A DNA stretch of 50,181 bases from Levilactobacillus senmaizukei DSM 21775 = NBRC 103853 (GTDB lineage: Bacteria > Bacillota > Bacilli > Lactobacillales > Lactobacillaceae). The position numbers and the translations under genes were made by a program. Below the pieces are notes generated by a model. The model was not told the origin of the DNA. It saw only the letters and a program-made list of their open reading frames with translations, and did no database searches. Positions 1 through 7,190 of this stretch are shown piece after piece (the first letter of the stretch is position 1; each line of letters starts with the position of its first letter). The stretch spans positions 1 to 50,181 of the forward strand of contig NZ_BCWD01000017.1 in the NCBI RefSeq assembly GCF_001592085.1, in the 5' to 3' direction.

Positions 1-33
1 TTTTTTCGTGGTGTCCAAGCTAACGCTGTAATT

Positions 34-807
34 TTAGTCGGCAAATAACTGCATCAGCTGGTCTTGGCGCAGCTGGTCCTTCTCCGCCCCCCGGACGTCC
101 AGTTTAATCTGGCCATCTTGGACCATGACCAATCGATTACCATACTTCAGGGCGTCACTCATTTTATGCGTAATCATCATCGTAGTTAATCGATGAGTGG
201 TGACAATCTCTTGAGTCAGCGCCATCACCTGGGCACTGGTCTGTGGATCCAGGGCAGCCGTGTGTTCATCCAACAAAAGCAAGTCGGGATGACTCAGTGT
301 CGCCATCAACAATGACAATGCCTGTCGCTGGCCACCAGACAGATACTTGACCTGTGTCGCCAACCGGTCTTCCAACCCCATATTCAACGTAGCCAACAAC
401 TCACGGTAGCCGGCGTCCCGCTTGGCATGGTGATATAAGCCCAGACTCATGCTGCCCGTGTGTCGGCTGGCCAGCGTGAGGTTCTCCGCCACACTCAACT
501 CGCCCGCTGTACCCAACTTGGGATCTTGAAAAACCCGTGAGAGCCACTGGGCGCGGTAAGCAACGGACTTCTTGGTTACCCGATGGCCGGCCAGTGTCAG
601 TTCTCCGGCATCCACCGGTAGCGTCCCCGCGATCGTATTCAACAGGGTCGACTTCCCGGCACCATTATTGCCAATGACGGAAACGAAGTCGCCCGGATCA
701 ATCGTCAGACTAACGTTCTTTAACACGTGTCGTTCATTTGGTGTCCCGGGAAAGAAGACCTTCTGTAGATGCTGGACGCTTAAGACTGCTGATGGACTTG
801 TTTTCAT
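34..807 (-). CDS. ABC transporter ATP-binding protein, TrpZ-like (operon 1)
   Basis: Cytoplasmic ATPase of a TrpXYZ-type aromatic amino acid importer. Walker A (GNNGAGKST) lies near residues 46-54, the ABC signature LSGGQRQ near 156-162, and Walker B (LLLLDEH) near 176-182. I start it at ATG 807, preceded by TTGGAGTCG; a TTG 15 bases upstream lies in the ribosome site itself. The start overlaps the 3' end of the permease by 74 bp, which suggests translational coupling. It is the last gene of the minus-strand operon whose leader encodes a Phe-rich peptide. It is clearly paralogous to the ATPase at 6408-7178 (shared RVFQDPKLGT and LDEHTAALDPQTS segments). The family is certain; the substrate is inferred from the leader. 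Confidence 0.9.
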   Translation of the reverse strand: MKTSPSAVLSVQHLQKVFFPGTPNERHVLKNVSLTIDPGDFVSVIGNNGAGKSTLLNTIAGTLPVDAGELTLAGHRVTKKSVAYRAQWLSRVFQDPKLGTAGELSVAENLTLASRHTGSMSLGLYHHAKRDAGYRELLATLNMGLEDRLATQVKYLSGGQRQALSLLMATLSHPDLLLLDEHTAALDPQTSAQVMALTQEIVTTHRLTTMMITHKMSDALKYGNRLVMVQDGQIKLDVRGAEKDQLRQDQLMQLFAD

Positions 808-1705
808 TTTGTTCGACTCCAATCTGTTTGAGGTAGCGCTTTAACTGTTGCCGGGTCCGATACTTATTTCGAATTAGTGGTAGGCAAATGACGATTACCA
901 AAATTCCGGCGGATAATATCTTTAAATCATCGACGGGGAAGCCTAACCCCATCGCCACAGTTAACAGGTACCGATAGATGATAGCCCCTAGAACCATGGC
1001 CGACAACCGCAACCAAATCTGACGTCCACGGAGGAAGATTTCCCCCACTAACACGGAGGCCAGGCCAATCACAATGGTCCCGATCCCCATGCCAATGTCG
1101 GCATACCCGTTACTCTGGGCAATTAAGGCTCCTGATAGGGCAATACAACCGTTGGAAACCATGTAACCAATGATGACCATCCGATCTGTATGAATCCCAT
1201 TGGCGGAACTCATAGCCGCATTATTTCCGGTGGCCATAAGGGATAGTCCGAGCCGGGTCTTGAATAACCAGATCAAGACGACCATGACCACCCCGGTCAC
1301 GATGAGCCCAATACCAATCGTTTGACCATCCAATGTCCAACTCATGGGCAGCCGGTCCATCAAGACCTTCTGGCTTAGCAGCGGCACATTAGACTTTCCC
1401 ATAATATGCATATTCATGGAGTACAAACCAGTCATGGTCAGGATCCCTGCCAAGAGTGAGGGCATGTGTAGCTTGGTGTCCAGAATTCCGGTCACCCAAC
1501 CGGCGAGGCAACCGGCAACACATCCGGCAATGGTGGCCATCAGGGCCGACTGTCCCTGGATCATGGCATGCACGGTAACCGCCGCCCCTAAGGGAAAGCT
1601 CCCCTCTGTCGTCAAATCAGGAATATCTAAAATACGAAAAGTAATGAACACACCGATCACTAATGGCGCCCACAGGAGCCCCTGACCAATACTGGTGATT
1701 AACAT
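734..1705 (-). CDS. ABC transporter permease, TrpY-like (operon 1)
   Basis: Integral membrane permease of the same importer, 323 aa, with about eight hydrophobic helices. It begins with MLITSIGQGLLW, almost the same as its paralogue at 5516. The family-typical FRILDIPDLTTEGSFPLGAA segment follows the first helix, and SNGYADIGMGIGTIVIGLASV lies in the second half (quoted as family resemblance to the paralogue). ATG 1705 is preceded by AAAGGGG. It lies 23 bp downstream of the binding-protein gene and overlaps the ATPase gene. Its C-terminal tail is about 20 residues longer than that of the paralogue, and this extension creates the overlap with the ATPase start. Confidence 0.9.
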   Translation of the reverse strand: MLITSIGQGLLWAPLVIGVFITFRILDIPDLTTEGSFPLGAAVTVHAMIQGQSALMATIAGCVAGCLAGWVTGILDTKLHMPSLLAGILTMTGLYSMNMHIMGKSNVPLLSQKVLMDRLPMSWTLDGQTIGIGLIVTGVVMVVLIWLFKTRLGLSLMATGNNAAMSSANGIHTDRMVIIGYMVSNGCIALSGALIAQSNGYADIGMGIGTIVIGLASVLVGEIFLRGRQIWLRLSAMVLGAIIYRYLLTVAMGLGFPVDDLKILSAGILVIVICLPLIRNKYRTRQQLKRYLKQIGVEQNENKSISSLKRPASTEGLLSRDTK

Positions 1706-1728
1706 AGTTGTTACCCCTTTCTCTGTGC

Positions 1729-2697
1729 CTAAGGCTCTTTGATCTGACTCGTTTGCATCCCAATGGCCTTGGTATTGGCCTTGTTAACGTAAAGATGCAG
1801 CTTTTGGGATTGTTCAACCGCCATATTTTTTGGCTGCTTGTGATTGACCAGGACATCGTAGGCCATCTTCCCCGTTTGCTTACCTAAGTCGTAGTAGTTG
1901 ATACCATAAGTTGCTGTTCCGCCGTCTTCAGCCATTTCGATTGAGCCGGTGACCACTGGCAACTTGGCTACCTTAGCCTTTTGACCAATCGTCTTCATGG
2001 CACTGGCCATCAAATTATCCGTTGGCAGGTACAATCCCGAAACCTTACCCGTCAAGCCGGCTAAGACGCTGGTGACGTCATTGGTGCTGGTGGCGCTGAC
2101 GATCTTCAGGTTCAGGTGATGCTTCTTGGCATAGGCCTTGGCAAGATTAACCTGAAGGACCGAATTTTCTTCGGATGAGTTGTACATAATTCCTAACGGT
2201 TGTTTGCCCTTAGCCATGCTGGCCAGAAGCTTTAATTGCAGGCCAACCGGCGTTAAATCGCTGGTCCCACTGACGTTGGTCTGGGGCTTGTTGTTCGACT
2301 TCACCAAGCCCGCAGCCTTGAGATCAGTGACCGCCGTCACTAGAGTTGGCGTGGTGGTGGTTTTCTTCGCCAGGGCCTGTGCGGCTGGCGTCGCAATCCC
2401 TACTAACAAATCATTCTTTTGTCGCACCAACTGTTGACTCATGGTATTTAAATTGGCCTGGTCACCTTGAGCATTCAGGTAATGGTAGGTAACCTTCGTC
2501 GACTTGTGGTGGGCCTTCAGCTCCTGTTTCAAGCCAGCCTTGAAGCCTTGGCGCCCCTCATCCAATGACCCATGTTGGACCACCTGTAAGATCCCCACCT
2601 TCAAGTTATCCTTACCCGATGCTGACTTGCTGGAACAGCCAGCTAAAACCAAGCCTAAACTCATTAATACCAAACCACTCATAAGTAATTTTTTCAT
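1729..2697 (-). CDS. ABC substrate-binding lipoprotein, TrpX-like (operon 1)
   Basis: Extracellular binding protein of the ABC_sub_bind (COG2984) family, 322 aa. It has a signal peptide ending in a lipobox LAGC near residue 20, so it should be lipid-anchored. The mature part begins with the family motif VGILQVVQHGSLDEG and has the two-lobe Rossmann-like pattern. ATG 2697 follows a perfect GGAGG; a TTG at 2712 lies in that site and is rejected. Members of this family bind Trp or Phe. The leader peptide upstream is rich in Phe codons, so Phe is the favoured ligand, by inference. It is the first gene of the operon and lies about 165 bp downstream of the leader terminator. Confidence 0.9.
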   Translation of the reverse strand: MKKLLMSGLVLMSLGLVLAGCSSKSASGKDNLKVGILQVVQHGSLDEGRQGFKAGLKQELKAHHKSTKVTYHYLNAQGDQANLNTMSQQLVRQKNDLLVGIATPAAQALAKKTTTTPTLVTAVTDLKAAGLVKSNNKPQTNVSGTSDLTPVGLQLKLLASMAKGKQPLGIMYNSSEENSVLQVNLAKAYAKKHHLNLKIVSATSTNDVTSVLAGLTGKVSGLYLPTDNLMASAMKTIGQKAKVAKLPVVTGSIEMAEDGGTATYGINYYDLGKQTGKMAYDVLVNHKQPKNMAVEQSQKLHLYVNKANTKAIGMQTSQIKEP

Positions 2698-2861
2698 TCT
2701 CAATTCCTCCAAGGTTATGTTGTCGACCGTGCCATCCGGTCCAGTTTTTAATTAAGGGTTGAACGACCAAACGGCCAATCTCACCAATACGACAGCACTG
2801 ACTAGCCAGCCCCCCGAGATGTGAGTGATCAGCTCACCCGGTAAGCTTAGCCTGTGAAAAC

Positions 2862-2904
2862 AAAAAAACACCAGATAGATTCAAAGTAGAATCTACCTGG
2901 TGTT
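2862..2904 (-). terminator. Leader terminator (stem C:D) of operon 1 attenuator
   Basis: Read on the minus strand, a 16-bp stem (2904-2889 with 2882-2867, one G-U pair, loop of six bases) is followed by a seven-T run. It sits inside the 5' leader, upstream of the binding-protein gene, so it must be conditional for the operon to be expressed. Its 5' arm (2900-2891) can instead pair with 2936-2927. Confidence 0.9.
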
Positions 2905-3044
2905 TATCGGGCCCGATATTATTTCTCCAGATAGATTTTACCCGTATCCATCTGGCGCTAAGTCATGCTGAAAAACTTTAGCTAATCGATAGATACGAAC
3001 GCATTTGTGCGGCGCGTTCGTATCCAACGGTGTGAATACAAACG

Positions 3045-3107
3045 CTATCTAAAGAAAAAGCTAAAGGCAAATTGGTTATTTAAATGATTAAGGCTATTCG
3101 ATTTCAT
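3045..3107 (-). CDS. Phe-rich leader peptide (20 aa)
   Basis: Short ORF with sequence MKSNSLNHLNNQ followed by FAFSFFFR and a TAG stop. Five of the last eight residues are Phe (codons 13, 15, 17, 18 and 19), as in classical phe operon leader peptides. An AAAGGGA ribosome site lies 10 bases upstream of ATG 3107, and a near-consensus promoter lies about 40 bases upstream. It is the first ORF of the transcript of the aromatic amino acid ABC operon. The stop codon abuts stem segment 1 of the attenuator. The product itself probably has no function; its translation rate is the signal. Confidence 0.82.
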   Translation of the reverse strand: MKSNSLNHLNNQFAFSFFFR

Positions 3108-3146
3108 AATGGCAAAATCCCTTTCATTTATCAATTTACAAGTCTA

Positions 3147-3175
3147 AGTAAACCATTAAAAAATGGCCATGTCAA
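3147..3175 (-). promoter_or_regulatory. Promoter of operon 1 leader
   Basis: Minus strand: TTGACA (3175-3170), a 17-base spacer, then TTTACT (3152-3147). It lies immediately downstream of the degV stop codon and puts the predicted transcription start near 3140, about 33 bases before the leader-peptide ATG. Confidence 0.8.
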
Positions 3176-3189
3176 CCCCATAATCTCAT

Positions 3190-4089
3190 TTATTTCTCAT
3201 CATCAGAATCAAGGAACTGCCGGTAATCGGCATTCAAAGCCAGTCCCATAGCCCCATCTCCGACGTGAACGCCGAAGCTCGGCCCAATGGTGGCCGACTG
3301 TAAGGTGACGGTTGGGAGCGCTGCTTGCGCCCAGGCCAGCCACTGTTGTGTCAGTTCCGGTTGATCGGCATTCAAAACGGTCACGATCAAGTGGGTTGTG
3401 AATTGTCCCTGTAGGCTAGTGGTTAACCGATCAAACAGATCGTGCCACCCGCTCTTCATCCGCATCGAGCTACCGGCCACTCGCACCTTGCCAGAACTTT
3501 CAAAGACCAACAATGGCTTACCAGCCAAAAGTTGGGCATTGGCCGGACCGCGACCAAGGTTCAAGTCCCCCGTACGCAGGAGCGGCTTGATCGAATCCAC
3601 CACAAAACCTATCTGACAGGTCGATCGTAGTGTTTCGAGACGTTTTAAGATGGTGGGGACATCCGCCCCGCTGGCGACCAATGCGGCCGCTAGCCGAGCC
3701 TGCTCACCCATTGGGGTTAACACACCACGTGAATCCCACGGCCAGATTTTCAGGCTTTTAACGTTCTCGGTGAAGGCTCCTAAGGTATTAACGAATCCTG
3801 AAATCCCCTGCGAAGGCCCAATCACAATCACGTCGGTCACGCCGCGCTTAGCCAGTGTCTCACAGGTTGTCGCGATCGTCTGCATAGAAATCTGCGGTGC
3901 CGTGGGCACCATTTTCTCGCCCTTGCTCAACCGAACTAACCGATAGTAATCGGCGGTACTCAAGTCTTCATATTCATGATATTGCCGATTACCAAACATA
4001 ATTGGGGCCGACAACAACGTGATCTGTCGTTCCGTGGCTTCATCAAAGTCAATTCCCGCCGAGGTATCTGTCAAAACTGCTATTTTCAT
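3190..4089 (-). CDS. DegV family fatty-acid-binding protein
   Basis: 299-aa DegV/EDD-fold protein. Family features are the N-terminal MKIAVLTDTSAGID, the central GPSQGISGFVNTLGAF segment and a C-terminal region ending in a conserved GPSFGVHVGDGAMG stretch. DegV proteins bind fatty acids, and the FakB group hands them to the FakA kinase; whether this copy does so cannot be told here. ATG 4089 follows AAAGGAGG. It is transcribed toward operon 1, and no terminator separates its stop from the operon 1 promoter, so read-through would pass through the attenuator. Confidence 0.88.
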   Translation of the reverse strand: MKIAVLTDTSAGIDFDEATERQITLLSAPIMFGNRQYHEYEDLSTADYYRLVRLSKGEKMVPTAPQISMQTIATTCETLAKRGVTDVIVIGPSQGISGFVNTLGAFTENVKSLKIWPWDSRGVLTPMGEQARLAAALVASGADVPTILKRLETLRSTCQIGFVVDSIKPLLRTGDLNLGRGPANAQLLAGKPLLVFESSGKVRVAGSSMRMKSGWHDLFDRLTTSLQGQFTTHLIVTVLNADQPELTQQWLAWAQAALPTVTLQSATIGPSFGVHVGDGAMGLALNADYRQFLDSDDEK

Positions 4090-4222
4090 GGAACGACCTC
4101 CTTTAACCGATCATCCTAACCGATCGCCGATAGTCGCCGTGATGACGGCACTGGCGCCTTCGTTTAAATTCATTATGACCCGCTATTTACCGTCCAGTAT
4201 ACCAAAAATCTACAAAAGATGG

Positions 4223-4251
4223 TTGACGACTTTTCGGCAATGCCGTACACT
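4223..4251 (+). promoter_or_regulatory. Promoter of operon 2 leader
   Basis: TTGACG (4223-4228), a 17-base spacer, then TACACT (4246-4251). The predicted start is near 4258, about 27 bases before the leader-peptide ATG. Confidence 0.8.
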
Positions 4252-4284
4252 AAATTTATTCGATTCGGAAGGAAGGAAAGTTAG

Positions 4285-4332
4285 ATGCAAATGTCTGCTT
4301 ACAAACTTAATGGACGTTGGCAAAGCCGGTAA
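4285..4332 (+). CDS. Trp-containing leader peptide (15 aa)
   Basis: Short ORF MQMSAYKLNGRWQSR with a strong AAGGAAGGAAAG ribosome site ending a few bases before ATG 4285. It holds one Trp codon (TGG, 4318-4320) four codons before the TAA stop, plus one Tyr codon. Trp is the rarest amino acid, so a single, late Trp in a 15-residue peptide ahead of a TrpXYZ operon is suggestive. The stop codon (4330-4332) directly abuts the first stem segment (4333-4340), the same geometry as in the Phe leader of the paralogous operon. Role inferred; coding strongly supported by the ribosome site and promoter. Confidence 0.72.
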   Translation: MQMSAYKLNGRWQSR

Positions 4333-4413
4333 TCAAGTCGTCATCGTGTTGGATGCGACTTGAGCTCCCAGAGCGATTTTCGCATCTGCGCCGGCTAACT
4401 TTCTGATGCAATG

Positions 4414-4457
4414 GCCCGCACGGATGTTTATTATCCGGTTTGCGGGTCTTTTTCTTT
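4414..4457 (+). terminator. First terminator-like hairpin of operon 2 leader (A:B)
   Basis: Stem of CCCGCA with TGCGGG (4415-4420, 4441-4446) and CGGAT with ATCCG (4421-4425, 4433-4437), followed by TCTTTTTCTTT. It lies upstream of the structural genes and should therefore be conditional. Confidence 0.7.
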
Positions 4458-4487
4458 GGGCGCCCAGCCGGTCTGGGCGCCCTTTTT
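4458..4487 (+). terminator. Second, strong terminator of operon 2 leader (C:D)
   Basis: GGGCGCCCAG (4458-4467) pairs perfectly with CTGGGCGCCC (4473-4482), with a five-base loop followed by TTTTT. It ends 39 bases before the first structural gene, so it must be bypassed for expression. Confidence 0.88.
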
Positions 4488-4526
4488 GTATCAACGACCA
4501 TTCCAGATAAGTGAGGTTGATTAGAA

Positions 4527-5519
4527 ATGAAACGAATGTACAGTCTCATCGCGCTACTATTAATTTTTCTTGGATTCGCCTTTGTTAAGGAACAACACCA
4601 GACGGCCGCCAAACAGGCCGTTCCTACCGTCGGCATTCTTCAATTACTGTCGCATCCCGCCCTTGACGCCATCCATAAGGGCATCATTCATGGTCTCGCC
4701 GAGGAAGGCTACCACGTCGGTAAAAACGTGAAGATTGATTTTCAAAACGCCCAGAACGACCAGAGTAATCTGAAGACCATGAGTGCCCGCTTCGTCAACG
4801 AAGATGCGGACGCCATGATCGGGATCGCCACGCCGGCGGCCCAGGCGTTAGCCAATGCCAGTTCTAAAACCCCCGTCGTCTTGGGGGCCATCACCGACCC
4901 TGAGGGGGCCCACCTGGTGAAGAGTAATGAACATCCCGGTAACAACGTCACCGGGGTTTCTGACCAGGCACCACTTAAGTCGCAGCTGCAACTCATTCAA
5001 AAGATTATGCCAAGGATGAAGACCCTGGGGATTATCTACACGTCATCGGATGACTCGGCCACCGCTCAGTACCATCAGTTCGCCGCGTTATGCAAACAGG
5101 AACACGTTCGTTTGAAAGCCTACTCCATCGCTAACACCAACGACTTGAATCAGGTGGCCCAAGAGATGGTCAGCCAGGTCGACGCCGTCTACGTGCCAAC
5201 CGACAACACCGTTGCCAGTGCCATGCAGACCTTAGTTGCCACGGCAACTGCTAAGAAGGTTCCTGTCTTCCCGGCCGTCGATACCATGGTCAAAGCCGGT
5301 GGCCTAGCCACACTCAGTATCAACCAGTATAAGCTGGGGGTTGAGACGGGTAAGATGACCGCCGCCATCCTGAAGGGTAAGCACCCGGCGGATACCCCTA
5401 TCCATTTCGAACGGACCGGTGAAATGACGGTCAACCTGTCGCAAGCCAAAAAGTTAGGCATCACATTACCCGAATCAGTGATTAAAGAAGCCAAAGAACA
5501 TGGGGAGGTCTTCAAATGA
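4527..5519 (+). CDS. ABC substrate-binding protein, TrpX-like (operon 2)
   Basis: 330-aa ABC_sub_bind family protein, paralogue of the lipoprotein at 1729-2697. The mature domain starts with VGILQLLSHPALDAIHKG. The N-terminus is a single hydrophobic segment (MYSLIALLLIFLGFAFV) with no lipobox cysteine, so it is held by an uncleaved helix or released, unlike its paralogue. ATG 4527 has GTGAGG upstream. It is followed by permease and ATPase genes in overlapping arrangement. The leader peptide suggests control by tryptophan; the substrate is inferred. Confidence 0.9.
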   Translation: MKRMYSLIALLLIFLGFAFVKEQHQTAAKQAVPTVGILQLLSHPALDAIHKGIIHGLAEEGYHVGKNVKIDFQNAQNDQSNLKTMSARFVNEDADAMIGIATPAAQALANASSKTPVVLGAITDPEGAHLVKSNEHPGNNVTGVSDQAPLKSQLQLIQKIMPRMKTLGIIYTSSDDSATAQYHQFAALCKQEHVRLKAYSIANTNDLNQVAQEMVSQVDAVYVPTDNTVASAMQTLVATATAKKVPVFPAVDTMVKAGGLATLSINQYKLGVETGKMTAAILKGKHPADTPIHFERTGEMTVNLSQAKKLGITLPESVIKEAKEHGEVFK

Positions 5520-6415
5520 GTTTAGCAGTATCCGCAATTGGGCAAGGCCTACTCTGGGCCGTCTTGGGAGTTGGGTTATTCCTAACCTTCAGAATTTTAG
5601 ATTTTGCCGATATGACCGTTGAGGGCACCTTCCCGTTGGGCGCCGCGACCGCCGTGGCCGCCATCAGCAATGGGATGAACCCCCTGTTAGCAACTCTGTT
5701 AGCCTTTGCAATTGGGGCTATCGCCGGTCTAATCACCGGTCTACTATACACCAAGGGCCACATTCCCATCCTATTGGCTGGTATCCTGGTGATGACGGCC
5801 TGCTACTCCGTGAATCTGCGGATTATGGGACGGGCCAACGTCTCCTTGCTAGGCAAGGCCACCTTGTTCAAAAACCACTTCCTGGCCTCACTCCCCCAGT
5901 ACTTCGACAGTGTTGTCTTGGGTGTTCTAGTGATGGTGGTCATCACAACCATCGTCATTTACTTCCTGCAAACCGAGGTTGGCCAAGGATTCATCGCAAC
6001 CGGTGACAACCAAACCATGGCCCGTTCCCTAGGGATTAATACCGACAACATGAAGATCATGGGCCTCATGGTCTCAAACGGCCTGATTGCTTTTGGCGGT
6101 GCGCTGGTGGCCCAAAACAATGGGTACGCCGACGTCAACATGGGGATCGGGATCATTGTCATCGCCTTGGCCTCCATCATTATCGGTGAAGTGGCCTTCG
6201 GGGATCTGACCCTGAATCAACGACTAGTTGCCGTCACCCTTGGTAGTATCCTATACCGCTTCGTGCTGCTCCTCGTCTTGAAGCTCGGTTTCAGTGCCAA
6301 CGATTTGAATTTAATTTCTTCAATTATTCTGGCTATTTGCATGATGCTACCGGTCTTCAAGCACGTCCTTAACTTCAAACACATCTTGAAACGGGGGTTG
6401 GATACCAATGACTAA
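5516..6415 (+). CDS. ABC transporter permease, TrpY-like (operon 2)
   Basis: 299-aa membrane permease with about eight helices. It opens with MSLAVSAIGQGLLW and has the family segment FRILDFADMTVEGTFPLGAA. Its ATG overlaps the stop of the binding-protein gene (ATGA), with GGGGAGG upstream, so the two are translationally coupled. It overlaps the ATPase start by 8 bases. The paralogue is at 734-1705. Confidence 0.92.
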   Translation: MSLAVSAIGQGLLWAVLGVGLFLTFRILDFADMTVEGTFPLGAATAVAAISNGMNPLLATLLAFAIGAIAGLITGLLYTKGHIPILLAGILVMTACYSVNLRIMGRANVSLLGKATLFKNHFLASLPQYFDSVVLGVLVMVVITTIVIYFLQTEVGQGFIATGDNQTMARSLGINTDNMKIMGLMVSNGLIAFGGALVAQNNGYADVNMGIGIIVIALASIIIGEVAFGDLTLNQRLVAVTLGSILYRFVLLLVLKLGFSANDLNLISSIILAICMMLPVFKHVLNFKHILKRGLDTND

Positions 6416-7178
6416 ACCATTACTGGAATTGAAAAATGTGGTGTTAAAGGTTAATCGCAACACACCCGAAGAAATTACCATCCTAGATCACCTTAATTTA
6501 ACCATTAATGACGGCGATTTCATCACCGTGTTAGGTTCCAACGGAGCCGGGAAATCGACCCTCTTCAACGCCATTGGGGGCGACCTCAACATCGATAGTG
6601 GTCAGATCCTCCTAAATGGCAGGGACATCTCGCATGAGTCGGTTGAGCGACGGACCCGCTTTCTAGCCCGGGTCTTTCAAGATCCCAAGCTGGGAACGGC
6701 ACCCCGCATGACTGTCGCCGAAAATCTCTTATTAGCGGAACGCCGTGGTCAGCACCGTCGCCTGGTACCGCGCCAACTCAACAAGCAACTCGAGCGCTAC
6801 AAGGAACTCACCACGACCATGCATGACGGCCTGGATCAACGCCTAACCACCGCCACCGGCAACCTATCAGGCGGTCAACGACAGGCTTTGAGCTTCCTAA
6901 TGGCTACCCTAAAGCGACCGGATATTTTGCTTCTCGATGAACACACGGCCGCCTTGGACCCGCAAACCAGCCAGGACCTGATGCACCTGACGAACGAACG
7001 GGTTCAGTCCGAACGGCTGACCTGCCTGATGATTACCCATCATCTGGAGGATGCCTTGACCTACGGGAACCGGCTAATTGTTCTCCATCACGGCCAGGTT
7101 TCCTACGATGTTGCCGGGGCCGACAAGACTGCCCTGACCACTGAAAAGCTCTACAGCTTCTTTGCCGAAATCGAATAG
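6408..7178 (+). CDS. ABC transporter ATP-binding protein, TrpZ-like (operon 2)
   Basis: 256-aa ATPase. Walker A GSNGAGKST is at residues 43-51, signature LSGGQRQ at 153-159 and Walker B ILLLDEH at 173-179; the switch histidine lies in the MITHH segment. It overlaps the permease by 8 bases and is followed after 12 bases by a GNAT gene. Energises the importer encoded by the two preceding genes. Confidence 0.93.
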   Translation: MTKPLLELKNVVLKVNRNTPEEITILDHLNLTINDGDFITVLGSNGAGKSTLFNAIGGDLNIDSGQILLNGRDISHESVERRTRFLARVFQDPKLGTAPRMTVAENLLLAERRGQHRRLVPRQLNKQLERYKELTTTMHDGLDQRLTTATGNLSGGQRQALSFLMATLKRPDILLLDEHTAALDPQTSQDLMHLTNERVQSERLTCLMITHHLEDALTYGNRLIVLHHGQVSYDVAGADKTALTTEKLYSFFAEIE

Positions 7179-7190
7179 GAGGCGCTCCCA

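Larger units (their letters stand above)
2862..3140 (-). promoter_or_regulatory. Candidate phenylalanine attenuator leader RNA
   Basis: A chain of mutually exclusive stems runs between the leader peptide and the terminator. Segments, minus strand: 1 = 3045-3036; 2 = 3024-3014; 3 = 3002-2988; A = 2955-2943; B = 2936-2927; C = 2904-2889; D = 2882-2867. 1:2 (10 bp, one G-U) competes with 2:3 (11 bp perfect). 3:A (10 bp, one G-U) competes with A:B (10 bp, one G-U). B:C (10 bp, one G-U) competes with terminator C:D. If 1:2 forms, the chain resolves to 3:A and B:C and is open; if 2:3 forms, it resolves to A:B and C:D and terminates. Segment 1 starts at the last base of the leader-peptide stop codon. 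A ribosome that finishes the peptide would cover it (off); one stalled at the first Phe codons would leave it free (on). No T-box motif is present. Pairings are seen by eye; the mechanism is inferred. Confidence 0.8.
4258..4487 (+). promoter_or_regulatory. Candidate tryptophan attenuator leader RNA
   Basis: Segments: 1 = 4333-4340; 2 = 4352-4363; 3 = 4380-4395; A = 4414-4426; B = 4433-4447; C = 4458-4471; D = 4473-4482. 1:2 is an 8-bp perfect stem and excludes 2:3 (GATGCGA with TCGCATC, 7 bp). Free segment 3 can pair with A (4383-4386 with 4423-4426, 4387-4390 with 4417-4420, 4393-4395 with 4414-4416). A:B is the first terminator-like hairpin. B can also pair with C (4435-4438 with 4468-4471, 4444-4447 with 4462-4465), which would open the final terminator. 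The order 1:2, 3:A, B:C versus 2:3, A:B, C:D is the same logic as in the Phe leader, although the sequences are unrelated. The B:C pairing is the weakest part. Confidence 0.65.

Noticed and set aside
2698-3189. T-box riboswitch ahead of the TrpXYZ-type operons
   Set aside because: No AGGGTGGNACCGCG-like antiterminator motif or specifier-loop architecture on the minus strand; the same holds for 4258-4526 on the plus strand.
4307-4636. 109-aa minus-strand ORF over the Trp leader
   Set aside because: It is antisense to the leader and the start of the binding-protein gene, with low-complexity basic sequence and no ribosome site.
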